Assembly (NCBI RefSeq): GCF_032884065.1
Contig: NW_027063627.1
Coordinates: 749,480 to 813,479 of the forward strand
Length of the DNA: 64,000 bases
Source: Artemia franciscana
Taxonomy: Eukaryota > Arthropoda > Branchiopoda > Anostraca > Artemiidae
Reading direction: 5' to 3'
A program made the translations under genes and the position numbers. The notes beneath the pieces are model-generated. The model searched no databases. It saw only the letters and a list, made by a program, of their open reading frames with translations, and was not told the origin of the DNA. Shown piece by piece: positions 22,866 to 32,535 of this stretch (positions within the stretch are counted from its first letter, which is position 1; each line of letters begins with the position of its first letter).

Positions 22866-25068
22866 ATTGTCATCTGTAGCCTAAAGAATGCACGAAAGCA
22901 AGACCCTGTCAACAAAGAGTGGCTATATAAAAAATCACTGTTATGGTAATTGTGCTAACAAAGCTTTCTGTAAGAATTTTGGTTGTTCATTAGTCAAAAA
23001 TACTTGTCGCCAAAAGCAACACCTTACACTATGTGAAAAGGCACCAATTGACATCCGTGAATATTATAATGTACAGGAATCATCCATCCATAAGAAATGC
23101 GACGAAAAACTACATGAAGAAGGAGGCACGTGAAAAAGGCAATGGTGTAGAATCAGAAGATTGCAGCACTGATTCCAACAGTTCTGACAAAGGTGGCTCT
23201 AATCCAGTTCCAAAACTTGCAAACGCTTTGGCTGGAACATTATCGCCTCCCAGTACTTCTGTTCCGACTCACCTTGTTCTTTCAAGTTCCCTCCTTCTTC
23301 CTTATCTAGCCAAAGTGGCGCAGCAACCAAAACTTGAATGTATCCAAAAAGTGACCGCAGAACAACAGGAAGCCTGCAACAAAGCTTGGGCTTATGCATT
23401 TTATGCATGCAATATACCGTTTGCTGTGGTAAAAAATGAATATTTTGCAGAGGTAATATGAGCTACAAATCGAGCTATGAAGGAAATTTCGGATCACAAA
23501 GTGCGAATCAAGTACCTGGATGAATGCTTTGCTGTAAGCACGCTTGACATTAAAAAGGACATTCAAAACTGAAAAACAGCCAAAACTTTTGTTCTGAGGA
23601 GTGGACAAATATTAGACAGGAACCCACTGTTAACTATGTTCTTGTCACTGACAAAGCCCTCTTCCTTGAATCAGTAGAAACTGACAACAAGCAGCACACT
23701 GCACAGCTTGTAGCTGAATAACTGGAACAAGTTGCTAAAGTTTGGTGCCCTGCTATGACTGGAGACAGGAATGCAATGATAGGGATTGACGCCATTTGCC
23801 TTGATAATCCTATTGTAAATAATCTTGCTGCCTCACTACTGAAGAAAAATATCCCTGCTTTCAAACCATTAGATGCATCCCTCACATTTTGAATCTACTT
23901 GTTCAATGTACTATGAAAAGCTTAGACCAGTTTGTCAATAATATCTTTAATGTCATCACATTTGTCAGGTTTTATCACATGGCTTAAGTTGTCCTTAACA
24001 AAAAGCAGATTGCACTTCTTGGCAAAACTATTAGCCCAGAACTACCGATCAAAACTCGCTGGGGATCTATCTACCGATCTATGTGCTTCATGAAAGAGTT
24101 GTGGGAACCTTTACAGTCTATGTCAACCGATAGAAGGTATGATATAAATGAGGGTATTCAGGATATCAGAAAAGTGCTTTTCAATGGTGTGAAACATCCT
24201 ATCTGAAATTCTTAAAGCCAATTTCACTTGGCTGCCACTTCTTTGAACGAAAGGAAGCTCTTGCTTCATGTGTAATCCCGTGCTTCAATTTGCCATAGCG
24301 GCATTTCTAGGGGATCGTATCGTTTTTGCCAGTCTCAAAGGCCAATGAAAGGAAAATCCACAAGTACCTAGAAAATAGGAAGATATTTGCATATGCTCCT
24401 GCCCTGGCTGCAGCTACTCTACTTGCTCAACTTTTTGGTGCAAACCCACTAACACAGGATGAGTTTAGGGATGCAGTAAGTTAAATCAATGAGCTTGCTA
24501 AATTTTCCTCCAATTTTCGGAAGGATGGTGATCCATTTAACAAAAGATCTGAGCCTGACTTTGTTGGGGTCTTGAACACAGAGCTCTGTAGCTACATCGA
24601 CAAAAGTGGCCCATTTTTCAAATCATTGTACTTTGAGAATGCAAAAGCTGTCGAATCAGCAGCTTTTCAGTTGGCTGGTTTTTTTGTGAAGTTGGTAATT
24701 ATGGGAGTTTTTATAAAAATCTCAACAAAGTGTGCTACTGTAGCCTCCTGCAACAAACTCTGGTCAGGACTGGACTAGTACAGTCAGGACTAGTACAGAC
24801 CCACTGTAGGAACCACATCAACCATGATACAGTGAACAAAATTCTGATGATCTGTTAGTCAATAAATAGCAAAAAATGAGCATTGCTGTGCAGCTTCAAA
24901 AATGCCAGGAAATCGAGTGAAAGGCTGGAAGGGATGTTTATGCTACCATCATGTCTTTCTATCAACAGTTCACTGCTACGTGATAATGGAGATGGTCTGG
25001 TGGAAGATGACGTGCCAGACATATCATTTGAAGATGCACTAGATGAGGAGGAGGAGCAGCAGCTGTAG
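22866..25068 (+). pseudogene. hAT-superfamily transposase with BED zinc finger (decayed)
   Basis: The translated pieces follow the order of a BED-finger hAT transposase. An N-terminal BED-type finger appears near 22940-23045 ('CKNFGCSLVKNTCRQKQHL' then C). It is followed by a linker and the segment 'AWAYAFYACNIPFAVVKNEYF' (about 23385-23447). Next come a catalytic-region remnant around 23635-23890 ('VLVTDKALFLESVE'), the 'CASHILNLLVQCTMKSLD' type block (about 23875-23930) and 'KTRWGSIYRSMCFMKELW' (about 24050-24105). An acidic C-terminus ends at 25068. At least one frameshift near 23100 and many in-frame stops show it is inactive. The product would have bound terminal repeats and cut DNA in the nucleus. 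I could not locate terminal inverted repeats. A Helitron lies 30 bp downstream. Confidence 0.78.
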
Positions 25069-25229
25069 CATTTCTAGCTAATCTCTTATTATCTCTTACT
25101 AGCTGTTGGGGTGGCGCTTCGCGCCACCCCAACACCTAGTTGGTGGGGCGCTTCGCCCCCCCAAGCCCCCCGCGCGCGTAAGTCGTTACGCGCCATTGTA
25201 GTTGTGTCCCTGTGTCCCACCTGTGAATA

Positions 25230-25234
25230 TAGAT

Positions 25235-25295
<61 letters not shown>

Positions 25296-25302
25296 TATAT
25301 AT

Positions 25303-25370
<68 letters not shown>
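25230..25370. repeat. (AT)n microsatellite in Helitron
   Basis: About 140 bp of nearly pure AT dinucleotides, interrupted by single G or A insertions. It lies at the same place as a short 'catatatatatatc' tract in the other two Helitrons (13301-13312, 34565-34583), so it is an expansion of an existing motif. Confidence 0.95.
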
Positions 25371-25372
<2 letters not shown>

Positions 25373-25570
25373 ACTACGTAAAACTTGCGAATATACAACA
25401 TTCTTTGCTGTCCCATTGTCTGTCCATATAAATAGATTGTCTAGTTTACCAACTCTTGAACATGCAACATAATAATTGTCCATGGGAAAACAATCCGTAT
25501 TCAGATCTATACCGCATTTTTCTAACGATTGCCATTGAGCTTTGTTGATGGTGATTGCTAATCGAACATT
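25370..25570 (-). pseudogene. Helitron Pif1-like helicase, C-terminal remnant
   Basis: This is the same 201-nt segment as at 13097-13297 but with an intact frame on the minus strand. It reads 'LAITINKAQWQSLEKCGIDL' then '[20 protein letters not shown]' and stops at 25370. The Lys of the 'TINKAQ' motif is kept, but Gly is replaced by Trp in 'AQGQ', and 'SHGQ' upstream of the 'YVACSRVG' motif is replaced by 'PMDN'. Upstream, the frame runs into minisatellite, so the helicase is truncated and inactive. Confidence 0.85.
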
Positions 25571-26462
25571 CTCTGTGTCCCCGTCGTCATTTATATATCC
25601 CCCTGTGTCCCCGGCGTCCCCGTTGTAGTTGTGTCCCTGTGTCCTGGTCGTCATTTATATTCCCTGTGTCCCAGTCGTCATTTGTGTCCCGGTATCCCAG
25701 TCTGTAATTTCTCTTTGAGTGTCCTGGTCGTCATTTATATTCCCTCTGTCCCGGTCGTCATTTGTGTCCCGGTGTCCCGGTCTGTAATTTCTCTTTGAGT
25801 GTCCCGGTTGTCATTTATATTCTCTGTGTCCCGGTCGCCATTTGTATCCCGGTGTCCCGGTCTGTAGTGTCATCTTATAATGACGTCATATACAAAGCCT
25901 TATATACTTATAATGTCGTCAAATGCAAACCCACAAACAAACAAACATGTATATATACAACTTATTTTTATATATATAGATACAGTTTCTTTTTTAGTTT
26001 TTTTTTCTTTTTTAGCTTTTTCTTTTCTTAGCTTTTTTCTTTTTTAGTTTATCTTTTTTTTAGTCTCTTCTTTTTATTGATTTGTTTTCTTCAATTTGTC
26101 AAAGTTCATTCTAACATTGACACTTTGAAAAATCTTTACGTGCCAAGCATGCTAAAGCTCCAACAATTTATAATAAACCTCAATTTTTGGGTATCTGTTT
26201 TAAGGTTTTCGAATTACTTTAATCTATTGTCAAAATATATTGAAATATTTGTGCAAGTCCCAGTTTTTTTTGTTTTTTCTTTTTTTTAGTTTTTAGCTTT
26301 TTTCAGTTTTTCTTTCTTTTTAGTTTTTTACCTTTTTTTTATTTTTTTACGTTTATTCTTTTTAGGTTTTTTTTTTAATTTTTATTTTTTAGTTTTTTTC
26401 TTTTTAGTTTTTTATTAGTTTTTTACCTTTTTTCTTTTTTCAGTTTTCTTTTTCTTCTTTAT

Positions 26463-26760
26463 TTTTCAGCATCACTATGAAATACATATCGCCGAACCTT
26501 TGTTTTTTTAACTAAAATCTGGTAGGCATTGATGACCTTATCCAAGTCAAAATCCCAAACCCAATCATCATCGCTATCATTTTCAGTTTTGATACGTTTT
26601 GACTCTCGCTATCCAGGTGAATTTTCATCTAACTGCGCGGTTTTGCGTTCTTTAGCCGCAAGCCTTTTGGCATTAGCCCTTTGAGCAAATTCCTCGGCTG
26701 TTTCTTCTGCCATTTCGGTTGTTTCTTCTGTCATTTTAATATCTATACTAAAAATTCCTC
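26463..26760 (-). pseudogene. Helitron N-terminal charged protein remnant
   Basis: On the minus strand this matches 11796-12116 in the first Helitron, including 'ERKTAQLDENSPG' against 'EHKTAQLDENPPG' and the region of the acidic 'DSDDDWVWDFD' segment. A stop codon interrupts the frame after the 'NSPG' stretch (near 26608) and part of the basic repeat is missing, so it is a pseudogene. It confirms that this frame belongs to the Helitron family. Confidence 0.7.
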
Positions 26761-27189
26761 TTAACATGCCAAGCTTGCTAAAGCTCAACAATTTATAATA
26801 AACCCCAAAATTTTAAGTATCTGTTTTAAGGTTTTCGAATTACTTTAATCTATTGTCAAAATATTTATGCAATTTCCAGTTTTTACATTTTAGTTTGTTT
26901 TCTTTTTCTTCTTTATTTTTCAGACGTCATATGCAAACCCTCAACACAAAAATACATACAACTTATTTTTATATATATAGAAGATATAATCTGGCATAAC
27001 AGACAAAGTTTAACAGACATAACACACAGACAACTTATTTTTATCTGAAGATCTGAAGTCTAGACTGCAATTTTTTATAATTTTTTACCTTATGTAAACG
27101 AATTACGAAAATAACAAATAAAATGATACAAAAGCAATATTTTTTATTATCAATATGTAAGAGAAGAGAGAATATCTTCTTTTGAATTC

Positions 27190-28060
27190 ATGAATATTTG
27201 AAACTTACCACTTACACAGTAACTTACCTATGTTACCAGTAGCTTAATTTATTCAATAAGAGTAAATTTCGAAACTTACCAGTAAATCTTGCACACTAAT
27301 GTTGTACTAAATCAAAAGATAATTTTTATGTCCAGGATGTCAAAACAATATATCTGGAACTTCTAAAGAACAGCTATGGGCATCAATTTGAAACTGCAAG
27401 AGAATATTGAGGTTATCAATATTATTGAAAATATTAAAAGACACAAAGTGAATCCAGGGTGTCAAAAAAGTGTACCTGCAATACCTCGGGAATAGCTAAG
27501 GGTACTACGTTTAAACTTACAAGTAATGTTTTTGGGGGAGAGGAGGACGAGGTGTTGAACTTGATTAAAAGACACTATGTGTATACAGAATGTGAAATGG
27601 GTGCATTTGCAATAAACCAGAAATGGCTAAGAGTATTTAGTTGAAACTTCCAGGGAATGTTCAGAGGGATGTTGAGTAAAACTAAAACTCTCTTTGTGTA
27701 TCAAAGTTGTCAAAGGCACTTATCTGCAAAATCTCAAGAACAGCTAAAGGTATGAAGTTGAAACACTGAAGAAATATGGGGGGAGGTGGGTCAAACTAAA
27801 TCAAACGACACTGTATGGGTTCAGGCAGTCAAAAGAGCATATCTGCAATATTTCATGAATGGCTGAGGAGATTAAGTTGAAACTTCCAGGAAATGTTGAT
27901 CAAGATGTTGAACAATATAAAAAGAACTCTGTCAAAATGACATGTATGCAAAATCTAAAGAACAGCTGGAACTTTTAGGAGAGGTTGAGATGTTGAACAA
28001 AACCAAAAGAAAATATGAGCATCCCGGTCATCATAAAGGCATATATGCAACATCTCACAA
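27190..28060 (+). repeat. ~120-bp tandem array (about seven units)
   Basis: Unit starts related to 'aactaaatcaaaagacac' lie near 27306, 27432, 27562, 27677, 27792, 27911 and 27997. Each unit carries 'ggttgtcaaaagg', 'tatctgcaatatctc' and 'aagttgaaacttccagggaatgtt'-type blocks, the same as the 14.9-15.2 kb array. The left edge (27190-27290) has repeated 'gaaacttacca' motifs. Confidence 0.82.
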
Positions 28061-28712
28061 CACAAATAAAAAAGGAGCACAAGACAGGAAAACAAGTAAA
28101 AAAAATGAAGACAAGAAAGGATTTTACAATATTCTACCTATGTTCCTAATATAGGAAGAATATATGTTGTAGAATATCCTATAGAATTTGTTTGTCTATT
28201 TTACTTCTTTAAATTTTCTTTTCATGTTTTTTGGGGCTGGGAGTTGAGTTAGCATAATAGGGTAAGGTTAAGATTAAGAAATTAATCTGATTGCTTGTTT
28301 AAAATAAGTACTTCTGTCTATCCTAACTTTTCTTGGTTTTGACTCTATTTTATTAAAACTAAAAAAACCTTAAAGGTGGTTCAGAGAGTAAAAACTTCTG
28401 ATAAATACCTAGTGGATCCTTTCAATAGCAAGGGGTGAATATCATGTATTATAGATGTCAGTAACAGATCAAGTCCATAGGAAGTAACTAATCATACTTA
28501 TTAATCCAGTTTGTATCTCTATGCAATTTCATCATACAGCAACCCTTCTACAGTTGCCACTAATATCATATTTTCAATTTTTTTTTTAGCTTTAAAGTTA
28601 GTCTAAGATAAAATTAGATGAAACAAAAATACGAAATAAATGCTACACTATAGTGATATTCTAAACCCTATATTCTGCCTATATTTTGGAATATAGGTAG
28701 AATATTCCATAA
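28061..28712. other. Intergenic DNA, no gene recognised
   Basis: AT-rich, with two small hairpins around 'attctgcctatat..atataggtagaat' (28671-28704) and a similar one near 28131-28166. No exon is seen. Confidence 0.45.
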
Positions 28713-30018
28713 TTGGTTCTGGAACTGCAATTGAGATGTCTTCATGGCCAGTAATGTCTAGCTGATTGATGTAAAAACAGAAAATTTTAAAATAAGAATC
28801 AATACAATCACATTTTCTTTAAACATTTGTTGCCCTTAGGAAATTCTCCAGGGTCTTGAATAGGTTAAATTTTGTAATCAGCTTTGTCTAAATGTCAAAT
28901 ATTCTCTCAAAGTCTCAGCTAGCCCCCTCAAGCTATTAATTTATACCCATAGCCATACTGGAGGTATTTCAGATACATCTTTTGACAACTTGGGTTCTAA
29001 TAGTGTGTTTTGATTTAATTTAACATTCCTGTCAAGATTCCCTTAAAGTTTCAGCTTAACACCCTTTGCTGTTCCTGAGATTTTTCAGACATGACATGTG
29101 ACAACATGAATGCATACAGTGACTTTTGGTTTGGTTCCACATCCCCTTCAACTTTCTCAGAAAGTTTAAACATAATGCCCATAGCCATTCCTGATATATA
29201 ACAGACACATTTTTTAACAACCTGAATACAGAAAGTGTTTTTTTATTTAGTTCAATATCCTTTCAAATAGTCCTGAAGGTTTCAACTTAATGCCTGTAGC
29301 TATTCATGAAATATTCCAGTTATGTCCTTTTGATATGGTTTTAGGCTGATTTCCCTCCCAGAAAATTCTCCCCTCAAACAAAAGCAACTTAGAAAAAATT
29401 GAAGAATTTTTTTGGAAAAAAAAAGATAGCTACAGGCATTAAGTTGAAACCTTCAGGGACTATTTGAAAGGATGTTAAACTAAATCAAAAAACGCTGTCT
29501 ATATTCAGGTTGTTAGAAATATTTGTCTGCTATATCTCAGGAATGGCTATGGGCATTATGTTTAAACTTTCTGAGAAAGTTGAAGGGGATGTGGAACCAA
29601 ACCAAAAGTCACTGTATGCATTCATGTTGTCACATGTCATGTCTGAAAAATCTCAGGAACAGCAAAGGGTGTTAAGCTGAAACTTTAAGGGAATCTTGAC
29701 AGGAATGTTAAATTAAATCAAAACACACTATTAGAACCCAAGTTGTCAAAAGATGTATCTGAAATACCTCCAGTATGGCTATGGGTATAAATTAATATCT
29801 TGAGGGGGCTAGCTGAGACTTTGAGGGAGTATTTGACAGGGAGACGAAGCTGATTACAAAATTTAACCTATTCAAGACCCTGGAGAATTTCCCAAGGGTA
29901 AAAAATGTTTAAAGAAAATGTGATTGTATTGATTCTTATTTTAAAATTTTCTGTTTTTACATCAATCAGCCAGACATTACTGGCCATGAAGACATCTCAA
30001 TTACAGTTCCAGAACCAA
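28713..30018. repeat. 1.3-kb palindrome with ~590-bp arms
   Basis: The left arm 28713-29303 and right arm about 29427-30018 are reverse complements, starting with 'ttggttctggaactgcaatt' on the left and ending with its complement (one mismatch) on the right. The spacer is about 120 bp. Internal matches are long, for example 'gacatgacatgtgacaacat' near 29088 against its complement near 29630. Each arm contains several of the ~115-120-bp tandem units found elsewhere, so a repeat array has been duplicated in inverted orientation. Confidence 0.93.
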
Positions 30019-32535
30019 GAGACAACAGAGACCAATCTGGATGCATTGATTCTTGGCATCCTTTTTTTTATTTTATAGACAGGTCAGAGCTCTTTTTAAT
30101 AAATGGGGCAAAAATGTAATTATTTTACAAAAAAAAAAGTGCCATAAGAAATTTATTATGAAATCATTAATCAATATTCTTCTATATTAAGGTTGTGACA
30201 TGATGAGAGTTAGTATGGGCTCAGCCCTACAGACGGCCAAAGTTATAAAAAATCCTACTCTATTTATTTGAACAATATTCCCTCTACCCATCTATCCAAA
30301 GTTCTATTGTTCAACTACAATTAAATCTGGTGTAAAATTTTGTCTTAAATATAAATAGAAATCTTTAATCTTAATACTTGAGCAATAGGGTAAAAACAAT
30401 TAAAAACTTTGCAAACCTTCTTGTTATTAGTCAATTAAAAAAAATAATGTCAATTAAAACAAAAAAAGACTAGTTTTAAAACTTTTCCCAAAAAAGAAGT
30501 TTTTCAAGAAAAGAAAAGAGCTAAATTTGTCCACAGATGATCAGAAATTATGTCAAACCACAATTCACACTTAAAGCAAGCAGGAACCATCCTTATTAAA
30601 TGAATGAAACCCAAAACAAGCAGAAGTTACAATGAATAATCAAGTCAAACTTTGAATGAGCAGAAATTATCGCAAGCAGGACTAGGTATAATGTCCCATA
30701 AACCTCATAAAGGCAATGTCATTATTTGTGCTTCCCTGAAAACAAAATATATTTTAGAAACTTTTTTTCTTTTAAAATTCTAGCAAATCAAAACCACTAA
30801 GAACTCCAAGAATAAACATCAATATATATTGATTATTCTGCCTAGTTTCATAAGTTGTTTTGGTAATCCTGATTAATATGATGATTTTCTGGGGGTACAG
30901 TAGAGTTAAAGCATTTCTAAAGGTACCACTGTAAAGCAAAAACAGTAGCACCCAGGCCTATTAAGTTTTAATTTTATCCTCTTTGTAATGTTTATAGCTA
31001 TGTTTGTGATAATTCACCCTCTCCCCCTAATGGTCCCAGATATAACCCTGGGTAATATACAAACTAAAATTTAGGGGATGAAATTCTTACTTTATAATAT
31101 TCAATAAGTTTCAACTAACCACAAAAACATTTTTCTTTCAGATTTCATTCACATTTCAAAATTATTTTTTGATACTATAATTTTTTTCTTATATGAAGCC
31201 AAATTACATTATTTGATGAAGAATTGCCAACACATATCTAGACATTTCAGGAACACATTTTTTTTTTTATTTTTTTTTTTTTGGTCAGTAAATCTTTTTT
31301 ACATTTTCATTATTATTTATTGAAAACCCATCTTCACAGAAAAAGAAAATGATGGAACAATAAAAAACAAGCAAAATAGCACTATACAAGTCTCCAGAAA
31401 GAGTGTTCTAGGCATCTTTTGGAATCATTTGGTTGTGTTTCTCTATAAGTTTAGCAATGGCTAAAGTAGGACTTTTTATATGAAGACCATTGATAAGCTA
31501 TGAACTGCATGTCCAAATTGGATATGGTATCTCAGTAGGCTATGTATTTTGTAAAACGAAAGAAAGTAGAGTGATTTTCACCTACTATATCACCATTTGC
31601 AAGAATCTTCCAGAAGGGTGCAATGTAGGGGATGTAGGGGAGAGCAAAGGGTTGTAGAGTGTTGCTAGATAACAGTAATTAAAACTGTGTAAAAAAGGAA
31701 AATAATCAAAAATGGGGTTTTTATGGCCAAACAAGAATACTGAATAAATAAACAAAGTGAACATTTTTAGAGGACAGCTGCCTCTCTTCTTCAGTACAAA
31801 ACAAAATATATTCAAGGAAAGTTTTCCTTTTTTTACATTATGGGAAGCCAATGTGGTTTAAGAAATTATCTTCAATTGAAACAAAGCTTATCAGAGACTA
31901 CGGGAGCATGTGAAACTGATGTTAAATTAGATGTCTTCTAGGATGTAACAAGTGCTGCATATTTGAATATGAAATGGGAATACCAAGATACACAATTTAG
32001 TTGGACAGGCACATCTTTAAGTTTACAAGTAGGCTACAATTTCATCAGGAATTGGGCCTTGCCAGTTAAAAAGCACAAATTAATGTAGGGCCTAGTCTTG
32101 GACACACATTTAAAGCTTTGGCCTAGTCTTGAAAAATGTAGTCTGATCTTTTGACACAGGGATTTAAAATCAGAACAAAGTATCAAAATTACACACACAA
32201 GCATGGACAAATTCAACTTACTACAATTATTGTGGAGCTGAAAATTGTGAGCCTCTTTAGAAATTCCTGCCAATTTGTTTTCCAAATAACATTTTACTTA
32301 AAATTGAGTTTTTGGATATTCCGCCAAATTGCTTGGCTTTTTCTAGTGTCCAATGTTAACAGTTTGCTGGTATGAAACGGAATTATTTTGTTAGCTGACA
32401 AATCGCAGAAATGCAATAATTTGATGGGATGGGTGGGTAAGCAAAATGTATGTGAGTATAAAAAAGGCCCTTAAGGTAGAAACAAATTTATGTTTATGAT
32501 CAAGTGAGAATAGCCGGAAACATTTTTTCTCCCAA
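30019..32535. other. Intergenic DNA with two dispersed-repeat fragments
   Basis: Positions 30550-30770 resemble one arm of the 2430-3045 foldback ('aaatgaatgaaacccaaaac'). Positions about 30900-31130 match about 52130-52360 in direct orientation (shared 'ggtcccagatataaccct' and 'gaattcttactttataatat'-type blocks). The remainder shows no coding sequence I can support. Confidence 0.55.

Larger units (their letters stand above)
25099..26981 (-). mobile_element. Composite minus-strand Helitron (inner copy 25099-25980)
   Basis: On the minus strand the 3' end is CTAG (25102-25099) followed by T, preceded by two successive GC-rich hairpins (about 25104-25160). One 5' end (TCTATATATATAAAAATAAG) lies at 25980 with an A in front, and a second at 26981. 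The inner 882 bp hold the helicase C-terminus, the minisatellite and an (AT)n tract. The outer part (25981-26981) holds T-rich arrays, a duplicated ~120-bp block (about 26132-26265 and 26763-26880, 'gctaaagctc' to 'ttaatctattgtcaaaat') and a remnant of the N-terminal frame. It is either one Helitron with a duplicated 5' end or one copy nested in another. Confidence 0.82.

Noticed and set aside
28713..30018. CRISPR-like array
   Set aside because: The units are ~115-120 bp, diverged and without unique spacers; the organism is a eukaryote.
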